Positions 45,127 through 55,960 of a DNA stretch of 64,000 nucleotides are shown piece by piece. Source of the stretch: Arthrinium phaeospermum. Lineage: Eukaryota > Ascomycota > Sordariomycetes > Amphisphaeriales > Apiosporaceae. Position 1 is the stretch's first letter; every line of letters begins with the position of its first letter. The DNA lies in contig QYRS01000005.1 of the NCBI GenBank assembly GCA_006503535.1, forward strand, positions 3,658,001 through 3,722,000, in the 5' to 3' direction. The notes under the pieces were generated by a model, which saw only the letters and a program-made list of their open reading frames with translations, searched no databases and was not told where the DNA came from. A program made the position numbers and the translations under genes.

Positions 45127-46086
45127 TTAGTAGGTGTAGCAAAGCAGGTCGTTCTGGGTGGTCATGACATCGCCGATCTTGATGTCGGCGGCGAGGCCGA
45201 GGTAGGGCATGACGTCGTCGACGGCGCTCTTGAGGCCGTCCTTGGGAGGGTTGGTCTTGTCGTCGACGATGTCCTTCAGACGGGCCTCGGGGTCGGCCAG
45301 CTGCCACTGGGACCAGAGGCGGTCGATGTTGGCGTGGTGCAGGAAGAAGAGGGGGTCGTTGGGGGAGGAGCTGGGCTTCATGTCGCCCTTCTCGCCGCCG
45401 ACGGCGCTGTGGATGGAGCCGTGGGGGATGCTCTCGAGGTAGAGGCGGAATTCGGCGTAGTTGGGGCGCTCGGCGATGAAGTCGAGCTCGGCCTGGTTGT
45501 AGGCGGAGCCGCGCATGTCGCCGGGGCGGACGGTGCCGTTGTAGAAGTCGCGCGAGAGGCAGTGGGGCGCGTACTCGAGCACGTTGTAGGCCGGGCGCAG
45601 GTCCTTGAAGGGCCCGTCGGTCAGGCACATCCACTCCTGGTCGCCCGTCTTCTCGACCTTGGCGGTGCCGCCGTTGCCGCCGACGACGTCCCAGATGGAC
45701 GAGTGGGCCGTGTCGGCGGCGTCGAGGGACCAGTCCCAGTAGGCCATGGGGCCCGTGTAGCCGCACTCGCGCAGCTGGTCCTGGTAGAGCTGCACGTAGT
45801 AGCGGTGCCACGGCAGGAACATGCCGCAGAAGTGGATGATCTCGTTCAGGTGCGTGTGCACGTACGGGAAGTCGTCGTACAGCGTCGTGTTCAGGCCCAG
45901 CTTCAGGCTCGACGGCTTGGTCGCCAGGCACATGACGGCGTCGGTGTACTGCTTCTGCGCCGCCGCGTCCAGAGTCCGGAACTCGACGCGCTTCTCGGGG
46001 TTGCTGCATCCCGACTTGGCCTGGCGCGGGGCCAGAGCAGAGGCCGAGGCGAGGCTGGCCGCGGACAAGAGGTGAAGCAACTGCAT
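45127..46086 (-). CDS. Secreted short tyrosinase / catechol oxidase
   Basis: This type-3 copper oxidase of 319 residues oxidises phenols or catechols to quinones. A signal peptide of about 18 residues is present. CuA ligands are His77, His85 and His94 in VHTHLNEIIHFCGMFLPWHR, with the 8/9 spacing of the family. CuB shows PHGSIH (His-x3-His) and NDPLFFLHHANIDRLWSQW. The chain ends CYTY, where the Y-x-Y motif marks the end of the core domain, so the C-terminal shielding domain of long intracellular tyrosinases is absent. This fits the short secreted class. The gene is intronless, with a TATA-rich stretch about 180 bp upstream. Monophenolase versus diphenolase activity cannot be told from sequence. 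Confidence 0.95.
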   Translation of the reverse strand: MQLLHLLSAASLASASALAPRQAKSGCSNPEKRVEFRTLDAAAQKQYTDAVMCLATKPSSLKLGLNTTLYDDFPYVHTHLNEIIHFCGMFLPWHRYYVQLYQDQLRECGYTGPMAYWDWSLDAADTAHSSIWDVVGGNGGTAKVEKTGDQEWMCLTDGPFKDLRPAYNVLEYAPHCLSRDFYNGTVRPGDMRGSAYNQAELDFIAERPNYAEFRLYLESIPHGSIHSAVGGEKGDMKPSSSPNDPLFFLHHANIDRLWSQWQLADPEARLKDIVDDKTNPPKDGLKSAVDDVMPYLGLAADIKIGDVMTTQNDLLCYTY

Positions 46087-46263
46087 GATGGGCGGGGGAC
46101 GTGTGTGTTTGTTTTATTCAAGATTAGTGAGGGTGATTCGAACCAGAATGAGTGAATGCAGACCCTTCTTCGATAGGGCTGGTTGGTGGTGGTGCAAAAG
46201 AATGTAGTGCGTTGATGCTGTGTAGGTCCGTCTATGTCTATCCCGATGAGTGGGAAGCAACTC

Positions 46264-46276
46264 ATATATATATATA
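46264..46276 (-). promoter_or_regulatory. TATA-rich element of the tyrosinase gene
   Basis: An alternating TA run reads TATATATATATA on either strand, 178-190 bp upstream of the ATG at 46086. It is either a TATA box or a short microsatellite. Confidence 0.5.
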
Positions 46277-48200
46277 CATGCCCGTCTCCATGTGTCTGTC
46301 TATACGTTCGTCGGGTTCTCGCTAAGCTTTCCGACTTTTTGTCTCGTATTACCTAGGTAGTCAATGTGGGGGGAGCTATGCACTACTGCCACAGCCTCAC
46401 TATGTACTACATACTATTCATTTTGCACTGAACCAAGGGGAGGGTTTGACGGAAACGGCCCGCCCTGTCCACTTTGCAGCTCGTGATAGTGGATCATGTC
46501 TTCCAGAGGGGCTTCTCGAACTTCATGCAGCCTGCCATGCCTGCAACCTTTCAGCCTTCTGTGCTATCTTCGGCATACAGTATATGCAAGTGACAAGAAG
46601 AGCCGGGGTAGGCTGAAACATGGCAGGGGATGAATGGTGTGAGACTAGCCCATGTTTAATTCAAAGCAAGCTCCGTCCGGCGAACTGGGTGGGCACCACA
46701 ATTGTTAGTATCGCGTCGTCCTGCCTGCCCGGATTTAACGAACCATCTCGATTTTGTGGTGCAGCAATACATGGCATCTTTTGCGTGCTACCGGTATTCC
46801 GAACCATTGTTGCTCCGCACTTGGTCCCGTATGTTTGCAGTTCTCGGTCGTTGCTGGCTGATGTCTCGGTGCAGAACACGCTGCCCAGAGTCAAATGCCA
46901 ATGGCGCTTCTCGCGGGATTGTATCGGCTGCCGGACAAAGCAACCTAAGTAGAACCATCAAACAAGGGGGCTCCGGATTTGATCGACCCGGCAGTGGAGA
47001 ACTCGGTATATTCGGTCGACCTAAAACATCCCCCCTGCCGGCTGCCGGGGCATCGGTCGACTTGGTCAGTCTGTGGGTAATTATGCTGGTAAAGAAATAT
47101 AATCCGTGAATACAGGATACAGGGTCAAAGTCTAACGGAGCTATGTTACATAGGGTGGAAGGTGGCCTTTGTCCAAGAGTCCAAGAAGGATCATCCACTC
47201 GTACGAAAAAGAGCAACTGCCGGCGGCGGTCAAGATGACCTGCTTCTTTACCTTTTTCCGCGTGGGCCGACGACAGAAACTATTAATAGCATCCAAGCTC
47301 AACTTATTGAACCATGTCCCGGCGCCCCACTGCGCTTGATGGAGTTGCCAATCTCCCTTGCCCCGCCTGACAAGTCATGGACGGTTTCTCCGAGTCTATT
47401 ACCTAACCACAACGCTTCTCCCTCGAGGGAGCTTGAGTCTTGTCGTCGCGGGACTCGCTGGGCAGTAAATCCGTCCCCCGTCATGGCTTCGTACCTCGGC
47501 TGCCGGCCGAGAACATGGGCCAACCCAGCCAAGTAGTATTGTAGACCAGCAACAGAGGACTGGCAGGGGGGTTCCGGCCAAGTGCACATGCTGCTACAGC
47601 CTCTTCTGTGCATATGTTGCACCGGGGCGGGTGAACGACACTGACTGATTGTTTTCGCTCTTCCCTCCGGAGGAAACAGCGTCTCCGCGGAACAAGTCAA
47701 AGGGGCCTGTGGACGCTGGGGCGACAGTCAACGGGCAACGCACAACGTCAAGCCTCAAAAGCAAGCGTGAGCCTCGATCTCCATGTGCACTAACAGACAG
47801 CCTTGTTGCCGTCGGTAGTCTGCTCCCAAAAGCCTGCTGGGAAATACTCTTTACCTTATCGCGTATTAATGCCATGGCAAGCTATACAATAAGGGCTAAT
47901 ACATATTATATCAAGACTAAAAACACGGCGTGACGGCAGCCTATTAATAGCCAAGAGGCGCAGTGTGTTATGCTTTATTTCCACACTCGGCCGGAAAAAA
48001 AAATCGAAATCGGCAACTTGTGGAGAACGCAAGCTCGCGATGCCCCGCCCGGGTGCCTGGAAATTATGGTTCTTGAGCTTATTATAGTATACCTCAAGAT
48101 GCTTGGTCTTTTCAAGGGAAGGAAGCGTCTTCGGTGCATAGCCTCTTTTCCTTGGAGAGATCACCTGCTTGAGCCATCTCGAGCCCCGAGAGCGAAACGA
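46277..48200. other. Intergenic interval
   Basis: No gene is supported in 1.9 kb. A perfect palindrome TACCTAGGTA lies at 46350-46359. Sequence at 47880-48110 is A+T-rich and open frames there have no family signature. Confidence 0.45.
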
Positions 48201-49467
48201 ATGTCGGACCCGGCCAAGTACTGGCCGGGCGGGATCCCGAGCCACATCCAGTGCTACCCCGGACCAATTCACTTCACGCAGCTGCCCGGGGAGATCAAGG
48301 GCTGGCAGCTCTTTCTCGAGGTTCGTCGGGCCCCCCTCTCGTCTTCACTACTACAGCATATTGGCTCATCTCACCTTCTTCTTCTTCGCAGGAGAACGCC
48401 ATAGTTCGCCAGGATGATGACAACGACGAGTACTTCGAAGTAACGCAGCGCCGGCAGCTCGTCAGCCGCTGGGCCGCCCTCCCGCAGGCCGACCGGGACG
48501 GCTACCAGGCGCGGGGCGTCCCGCGCGGCCGCCAACGGTGGCACCACTCGGGCGAGTGGCTCGGCCGCGAGGTCTGGTATCCGCGCGAGGCCCTGCAAGA
48601 CCGCCCCCCTAAGCACGGAAACGACGAGGGCGACGACGACCGGCGGGGGCGAGGGCGAGGGCGGCCACGGTCCGAGAAGGAGGGCCAGAACTGCTTCTGC
48701 CTGTGCACGGCGCCCTACCCGCTGTCGCCGCGCCACCGGGCCATCTGGACCAAGCTGCGGATCCTGTGCTACGCGCTCGACGGCGGGGACCGCACGCTGT
48801 TCGGGGGTGCGGGCGCGGGCGACGAGCACGGCGTGGGCGTGCTGGTCCCGAACGCGGCGGGGCCGAACCCGGTGACGACGGGCGAGGAGTACATGCGGTG
48901 GTGCCACCTCGAGGCCGCCGTGTTGGACGAGATGGCCATGACGAGCAAGGGCACCGTCATCTTCTACCGCGACGTGCCCGCCGTGCTGCTGGCGGACCAA
49001 CGGGCCCTGGACTCGGGGCTCATGCTGCTGTGCCAGCTAGAGAACAACGGGGCGGTGGCGGCGCAGGCGCGGGTCTGGCCCTTTACGCTGGACCGGTACT
49101 GGCCCCATGATCCCTGGAGCGCGGAGAGAATGATCCTGGAGTATGATTTGCGACACGAAGAGCGGTTTATGAAGTTAGTTTCACCCCCCTTCCGAAAGCA
49201 AATGCGTTTACTTGTGGTGGTACTGAACGATTCGATCCCAGAGGGGCCAACATGGAAGACGAGATTATGGACATTCTGGAAAATCTGCCTGCCCATCGCG
49301 TGCCGGGATCTCCTGACGTATGGCTCGACTACATCGAGAGATATGCGCCCGGCTACCTGGAGATGGAGGCTGAAGGAAACGGCATGGTGCACGACTACGA
49401 CCACAGCCGGTTCCGGACGACGGAGGAGCTGCAGGCGCTGCCTTTGGAGGATGACGATTTGCTGTGA
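48201..49467 (+). CDS. Hypothetical three-exon protein, 375 residues
   Basis: The exons are 48201-48320, 48392-49173 and 49242-49467; the introns (71 and 68 bp) keep phase. I do not recognise the family. It begins MSDPAKYWPGGIPSHIQCYP. Residues 118-137 form an Asp-then-Arg/Gly run (GDDDRRGRGRGRP). The middle is well ordered: QNCFCLCTAPYPLSPRHRAI, YMRWCHLEAAVLDEMAM, GTVIFYRDVPAVLLADQRA and WPFTLDRYWPHDPWSAERM. The end is acidic (PLEDDDLL). There is no signal peptide or membrane helix. The Trp/Tyr-rich motifs and regular hydrophobic pattern suggest a folded domain. The weak first-intron donor (GTTCGT) is the main doubt about the model. Confidence 0.68.
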
Positions 49468-51621
49468 CCGGCCCAAGAGCCGATTCTCGATGGAATGGCC
49501 GGCAGACTGCTTCACGATCACTAGATGCAAACCGAAGGAATTGTTCTGGCAATGCAGCGCATAGCAGGAAAGGATTCGATACCAAATACCCAAATGCATA
49601 TAATGTGTTTACCCCGATGACGATGGGTTTCCGCTTCGTGACGTGCACGTCTGATGTAGTCATGTTAACGCTTGGCCTCCGAGCGACGATGCGAAAAATC
49701 ACCATCGCTCTCTACTACGCGACCGAAGGATTGAATCCCAGCTGTTGGGCATGGGCTCTACCTTGTGGTTGTGATGGAGCATGAGCGCTGCCCCCGCGGA
49801 ATTGAGACGAGCGAGCTGCAAAATAGCTCGGCCTCTGCTGGCCCGTTGGGTAGATGCAACGAGACAGGGAAACTAGACACCGAAGCGGAGGAATGCAAGA
49901 ATGCAAGGTCTGAAGAATGCATGGTCTGAAAAACGAAGACTTCATGAATCAGATCACTGAGCAAATTGGCCGTTCTACCCGGAGAAACAGACCTGTCTGA
50001 GTAGGCGACCGTTCTGAAGGGAAAGCAGACCCGACCGACTCCGCTGAACCAATTGAACGGCATGAACCGTTCGAGCCGGACTCCGAGAGGGATCGACAAG
50101 TCGGCATGAACACGCGCGCGCGCTGAATGGATGGAGAGGACTAGAGGAGCAGCAGCAGTACCCGCAGCCCGCCCGCAGGTAGCCTCGTGGAACCGACTGA
50201 CCCCGAGCAGCCACACCCAGAACACCCCCCAGCTGACGACCTTCCTATTCAGCCCATCCATCTCGGCCGGCTGTCTGTGTTTGACCTAGGTGGCATGCAT
50301 CGAATCTCAGATTGCCCATCCCGCCGACTTGGCTTTGTCATTGGCGGTGACAGTGTCGCTCTCCAAGAGGGATAAATGCCGCATCCAATGGAAGCGTGTT
50401 GACAATCTGGCGAGCTGGCATGCTGGAAAAAAGCTTGTGCCGTTGCAGTAAGTAATGATTTGATAATTGTCACGGGCAGCTGAACCAGGCTTGTCACAGC
50501 GCCAACCAAGTGGATCGTGGACAACCCTGGCTCGACCCAGTTGTACGTAAATCTGTATGCAAATCCTGGCAATAGTTCGGCCGTCAATCCTGACCTTCTT
50601 TCTCGGCTGAGCACGGCTTTGCTGCTGTTCGTCCTCTCTCGGCGGGATTATGTGAGAGCAGTTGCATCACGAGGGGGCAGTAGCACAGAAATCAGACAGA
50701 GTCCCGGTCGTTGATCAAATCCCTTTCACCGTCGCTCGGGCGGCTCGCCATCCATCTGCAGTATGCTAGTCATACCTAGGTCTGTCATACGTGCTGGGCG
50801 CATCCAAAGCAAAGCACGGGAGTCGGAATGGGAGGGGTTGATCGGATTTGCCGATGCCAGACGGCGCCTTTTTTGCATCAAGTAATGTAAAATGCCACGA
50901 CACAGAAGGGCCGTCCAGTGACAAACGATTGGACCCCCGACGACTCATGCTGGGGGCGGGCGTGTTTGATGATAGCTAGCTTAGCTCTCTGCCGTGGCAT
51001 GCAGCTGAGGTCGCATTTGGATTTCCATCTAAAGTAGGCAATATGCAGTACATACATTACATACCTAGCAGTTGTGGTAGTAATGCGGCGGCAGGGCGGT
51101 ATGTAGTAGGTATGCCAGTCCAAGGCGACCCCACCACCCACGAGGGGCTGATCGATAAGCTGCCCCTCCGTCCGTCATCCGTCTCGGCTGTACTAAGCAG
51201 AGGGAAAAAACCAATCCTCATGTGCCTGTGCCTGTGCCTGTGCTGGCTATTGACTAAAGACTCATAAGGGGGTGGGGTGTATTGCCAGCAAGGACCGGAA
51301 AATATAATGTGTGTGTGTGGCCTACCTCGCTCTCAAACTTGATTGTTCTTCTTCTTGGACAGTACCGCTACTACTAGACAGACTTGTCCCCTTCCTTTGT
51401 TCGTCTCCCCCCTGCTTGCTTGCTTGCTTCCCTACCTACGAACTTAGATCCCGTCGTTTCCTTGTCCCGTATGACGAAATAAAAAGGCCCGCTGCCTGTA
51501 GACAGACCGACGAGTAAACTAATCTTACCTACCTCGCTAGCATCCATTCTTTCCCATCTTCGATACCTCAGGGTTCCGCTTTGTCCAACGCCAGACCTCC
51601 CTTCGTACGCCGAGCCGAAGC
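49468..51621. other. Long intergenic interval upstream of arginase
   Basis: No gene is supported in 2.1 kb. Short repeats include TGTGCC x3.8 at 51221-51243 and TGCT x4 at 51413-51430. CCTAGG palindromes occur near 50285 and 50776. The last 200 bp are pyrimidine-rich, consistent with the arginase 5' leader. Confidence 0.45.
51221..51243. repeat. TGTGCC hexamer tandem repeat
   Basis: Nearly four copies of a six-base unit lie about 380 bp before the arginase start. It is a simple slippage-type repeat. Confidence 0.7.
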
Positions 51622-52787
51622 ATGAACACCTCGATGATTGAGTCCAAGTTCCTGTCCCACCCCGACAACCTCGGGGTGGTGGCCGTGGGCTTCTCTGGCG
51701 GTCAGGTACGTTGAACTTGTGTAACCCTACGTTTGTCTACTGTCTGTTTGCTATCGATGGCGGGGTTTACTGGCTACTGTCACTGCTACTGCTACTTGTC
51801 CCAAGGCAGAAGACTGGGCTAATTCTCGAGTCACACAGGGCAAGCAAGGCGTCGACGCCGCCCCCTCCGCGCTGATCGAGTCGGGCCTGCTGAAGCAGCT
51901 GCGCGAGGAGCTCAACTACAAGCTGCACGGCGACGACACGGTGCACTCGTACGCCGACCTGACCCCGGCCGAGGACGCGCCCTACCGCAACATGAAGAAC
52001 CCCAAGCGGGTCAGCGCCGTCACCCACAAGCTGTGCGAGCAGGTCTACACCCAGGCTCGCGAGGGCCGCATGGTCCTGACGCTGGGCGGCGACCACTCCA
52101 TCGCCATCGGCACCGTCGCCGGCTCCGCCAAGGCCATCCGCGAGCGTCTGGGTAGGGAGATCGCCGTCATCTGGGTCGACGCCCACGCCGACATCAACAC
52201 GCCCGAGTCGAGCGACTCGGGCAACATCCACGGCATGCCCGTCAGCTTTCTGACGGGCCTCGCCAAGGAGGACAACCCGGACTACTTTGGCTGGCTGCAG
52301 GACGACCACAAGCTGAACCTCAAGAAGCTCGTCTACATCGGCCTCCGCGACGTCGACCCGGGCGAGAAGAAGATCCTGCGCGAGAACGGCATCAAGGCCT
52401 TCAGCATGTTCGACATTGACCGGTATGTTTCTGTTTTTCGGTGTATTCAATTGTTCTGTTCACTGACTGGCCAGCCACGGCATCGGTCGGGTCATGGAGA
52501 TGGCGCTGGCGCACATCGGGTCGGACACGCCGATCCACCTGTCCTTCGACGTGGACGCGCTGGACCCCATGTGGGCGCCGTCGACGGGCACCCCCGTGCG
52601 CGGCGGCCTGACGCTGCGCGAGGGCGACTACATCTGCGAGTGCGTGCACGAGACGGGCCAGATGGTCGCCATGGACCTGGTCGAGGTCAACCCGAGCCTG
52701 GCCCCCGAGATCGACACGGCCGCCCACGACACGGTCCGCGCCGGCTGCTCGCTGGTCAGGTGCGCCCTGGGCGAGTCGCTGCTGTAA
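51622..52787 (+). CDS. CAR1: Arginase
   Basis: Arginase hydrolyses L-arginine to ornithine and urea with a binuclear Mn2+ centre, the first step of arginine use as nitrogen source. There are three exons, 51622-51705, 51839-52422 and 52475-52787, with introns of 133 and 52 bp, giving 326 residues. All metal-binding motifs are intact: GGDHS (His114), VDAHADIN (Asp142, His144, Asp146) and SFDVDALDP (Asp248, Asp250). Intron 1 splits the Gly-rich N-terminal segment VGFSGGQ/GKQGVD, a common position in fungi. No mitochondrial targeting sequence is seen from this start, so the product is probably cytosolic. The length and the C-terminal ALGESLL are regular. This is the most securely named gene in the window. 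Confidence 0.97.
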
Positions 52788-54481
52788 TGGGATAATGGTC
52801 GTGTACAGTAATGACGGTCGGGCGGACGGTCGGTCGATCTCGGTTGGGGTTGTTAAAGGAGGTTGAACGGGAGCTTGGTTAGCAGGTAGGCATGCAGCCG
52901 CCGACATGCTTCCCGTCGACTTGACTTGCCTTAGGCTCGGGTCGCTGCAAGGTTGGGGCCGAAGGGGAAGAAGAGAGACAGACTCTTGGCCAGCCGCGCA
53001 GAAGTCTTGGATAAATCAACTTGCCCAACTTTATTTACTACCAACCAACTTCAGAACATTCAAAAATGAGGTCAAATGAAATGCCGATTTGCTTGAATAC
53101 AGGTGACGAGAAATATAGCATTGCCATCATGTACTTTGATATGGCCCCTCCAACGAGCGAAGAATTCGGGATGGGGTCCGATTCGGGACCTTCCGAGATT
53201 CCCATGTGCATGTCATGCCATGTTACAGCGAATTCGAAAATCCCAGCCACCTACAATTGCAGTCGCAGCGGTCTTGGTAGTACAGCGGGTATGAATGGGT
53301 GCGTCCATCAATGACAGTCCCACATGCGCCTGCTCAACCCCCCGTCGCGACAGATCCGATCTGCCTTTGGCACCGGCGCTGGCGCTTTGGTGGTCTTATT
53401 AGTTGGACACCAAGAGATGGCCCGGACGGTTCTGGGACTCTATATGGTTACACACAACGGCTCTTTGCATTTGGGCATATTCTCTTTACCAGGCATCTAA
53501 AGGCTCTATTGATGGACCAGTCGCTCAAGACTGACGGTGGGCGATCATGTTTTGTTGCATGGTATTAAAAACTGGCCGGGGTCCGCCTAGAGCAGACCCC
53601 GTCCTCAACCACGAACTGAACTGACGCGGGCGCGACGGAAGAGACAGCGAAGATTTCAGTGAACCCAATTGGAGTATTTCTCTGCATGTCCGTCAGCAAC
53701 AGCACACCTTCTCACCTTATGCCCTTCCTTGCTTACATGGCCCCAATCGAATTTGGAGAATCGCAGCTCGCCCTACTTGCTCGAAAAAAGCAGCCAGAAA
53801 GCAGCCCAATACCGTGAAGCAAGGAGTCGAAGCTTGAATTTCTACCAGTTAGCCGTTGTCGCTGCAAGATCGCTGTCCGTGTCCGCGGTGGACTCCACCA
53901 TTGCAACCCACTGAGTTGTTCACTAAAAAGGTCCGGTGCCTGCCACGGGCCCTCTACTGACTGGAACTGCCGCCCTGACCGAGCCTCTGCTGCTGTGCTG
54001 CATCTGCGTCTGCATCTGCATCTTCGGCGCGTCGCATTGAAGCCCAATCCAATCATCGTCGAGCACGACTCGAGTGTTGCGAGCGTGGCACTTCGACCAG
54101 AAACCTCGCTGCGTCTTTTCGGGCTTCAACAAACAGGGTAGCAATCCCAATACCAATTGCCTTTTCAATCGATCGATATAAAGACCCGGAAACCAGGACC
54201 GAGACGACATCGACGACCTGCGAAGGGATTCTCCTAATACCACCCACGATTGACCCGAGACTCGCGACCGATCAAACCAATCGCGATCAATCGTCCGATT
54301 TGCCAATTGAGAGCAATCGCAACCAGTCGAACCAAGTCGCCCGGAATCTGCGTTGAGCAGACAAACGTCGAAACCACCATCTTCGGTCCCTTTTTTTTCT
54401 TTGCGACGGGGCGAACCGGTGGAGGAAGAAAAGGAAGAAGAAAACGCGAGGACCAGCACACACCCATCCACATCCACCGCC
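52788..54481. other. Intergenic interval
   Basis: No gene is supported in 1.7 kb. A TCTGC/TGCATC-type short repeat lies at about 53990-54023. The last 300 bp look like a long 5' leader for the membrane protein gene, with no ATG-initiated frame of family interest. Confidence 0.45.
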
Positions 54482-55122
54482 ATGGCCTCGACCACGACGG
54501 CGAGCGGCTCGCTCGTCTACGAGCGCCGCATCGCCCGCGTCCACAAGTACCACTGGCCCGCCGTCCAGCTCAACGTCTGGATGATCGTCCTGCTCGTCGC
54601 CTCGTGCCTCATCATCGGCGTCTTCGCGACCTTCATCGGCGTCCAGCAGACGCTCGACCTCGCCATCCCCTGGCTCTTCCCCTACTTCATCACCGTCGCC
54701 GGCCTCACCATCGTCTTCATCGGCGGCCTGCTGTGGCTCATCTCGCAGCGGCGCCTGCTGCCGGCCATTGTCATTGTCGGCGCCTTCATCTTTTTTGTCT
54801 TGTGGATGGTCGGCCTGATCGTGGTGAGCATCGAGCTCTGGGGCCCCACGGGCTCCGTCAGCAACAACTGCAACCTGTTGGTCTTTGACCGCGTGCCTGA
54901 GCCGGCCAACAGCATTGCCAACCTGGCCTGGTTGCAGCAGAAGAGTATATGTAAGTGACCTTGCCTCCTTAAAACGTGAAGGTAGAGAACAAAGCAAGCT
55001 AACCTGGAAACGGAAACGCAGGTCAATCTTGGCAAGCCGTGTTCGCATTCGCCCTCGTCGGCGCCATCTTCCTGCTCTGGATCATGGTCATGGCGATACA
55101 AGTCTTCTACGACGATGCGTAG
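54482..55122 (+). CDS. Four-pass membrane protein (MARVEL-like)
   Basis: There are two exons, 54482-54950 and 55022-55122, with a 71 bp intron (GTAAGT, CTAAC branch, CAG) and 189 residues. A short N-terminus (VYERRIARVHKYHWPAVQ) precedes four hydrophobic segments: WMIVLLVASCLIIGVFATF, FPYFITVAGLTIVFIGGLLW, LLPAIVIVGAFIFFVLWMVG and, in exon 2, AFALVGAIFLLWIMVMAIQ. A Cys-containing loop (SVSNNCNLLVF) lies between segments 3 and 4. The fourth helix exists only with the splice, which supports the model. Topology and size resemble MARVEL-domain proteins such as fungal Nce102-type plasma-membrane proteins, but no signature sequence proves membership. Confidence 0.78.
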
Positions 55123-55683
55123 TGGTTTCTTTTGGCCTTTTGTCACGTTGATGAGTTTTGGTTGCCAGACAAGAGAAAAAGCCGGCGATGTATGCGATTC
55201 TGCACGGTACGATATGATGAAAGATAAAAAAGACCACGGATCCAAGAAACAGCGTTGGATGCCCTGGAAATCAATCTTAGATGCATTTGTTGGGAGTTTT
55301 GCCGGCCTGGGCTCTTTGTTCTTTTCTCTTTTCTCATTATGCTGTAATGTGGCGATGACAAAGGAAACCCCGGGTTTGAGGGACAGCTGGACGTGCTGCT
55401 ACGTTTTTGTCGTCAGATATCAAATGCGACATCACAAACACGACCGATTCACGACAATGAGTGGAACATGCATATTATAACGAACACAATAGTCGTAGGT
55501 AGATGGCCAAAGAATGGGTGGTATCTGATGTATTTATTAATCGTGGCGAGCTGTATGAGCTGCGCGAAAATATCCCAATTGAAAAAATGACGAGGAGGAA
55601 TCGTCGTGTTCCCCTATACCAATCAAACGCCCTTCGCTATTGGTCGAGTCATGTCGTGATGGAGACAATGTCCATCTAGTTCT
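55123..55683. other. Convergent intergenic interval
   Basis: These 561 bp lie between two convergent 3' ends. Only A+T-rich sequence at about 55460-55600 was noted. Confidence 0.5.
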
Positions 55684-55960
55684 TTAGTTGGAGATCTTGG
55701 GGTTGACCTTGTTGCCGGTGGCCTTCTCGTAGCCGGTGCGCAGGCCGTCGGTGATCTTCTCCAGCTTGGCCTCGCCCAGCTTACCGCCGTTGTACTTCTT
55801 GTCGAGCATGTTGGCGGCTGTGGTTGTGTTAGCGAGTGTCCTTATCTGCCGAGGGCGCGGGGGAGGTAAGTACCCTTGTCACCGTAGTCTTGCTGGGGGC
55901 GGCCTGCTGGTGGCTGGTGCCGGTGCTGCCGCTGCCAGATGCCTTCTTGATGAAATCCAT
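55684..55960 (-). CDS. Small stress-type protein gene with an apparent 1-nt frameshift in exon 1
   Basis: There are two exons, 55960-55874 and 55817-55684, with a 56 bp intron (GTACTT donor, CTAAC branch, CACAG). Exon 1 starts MDFIKKASGSGSTGTS, and exon 2 reads AANMLDKKYNGGKLGEAKLE, then KITDGLRTGYEKATG and ends PKISN. This is the pattern of a family of small (about 75-80 residue) ascomycete proteins. The expected QQDYGDK before the splice site is present, but in another frame from the ATG. Exon 1 is 87 bp where phase demands 88. A run of five C (minus strand, near 55900) is where one base seems missing. This may be an assembly error or a young pseudogene. Confidence 0.65.

Noticed and set aside
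46128..46152. GGTTCGAATC string resembling a tRNA T-loop (minus strand)
   Set aside because: The flanking bases do not form the T stem, and no acceptor or anticodon arms are present.
45034..46155. 373-codon plus-strand open frame opposite the tyrosinase
   Set aside because: The Val/Gly/Asp-rich antisense frame has no signature, and the minus strand carries intact copper-binding motifs.
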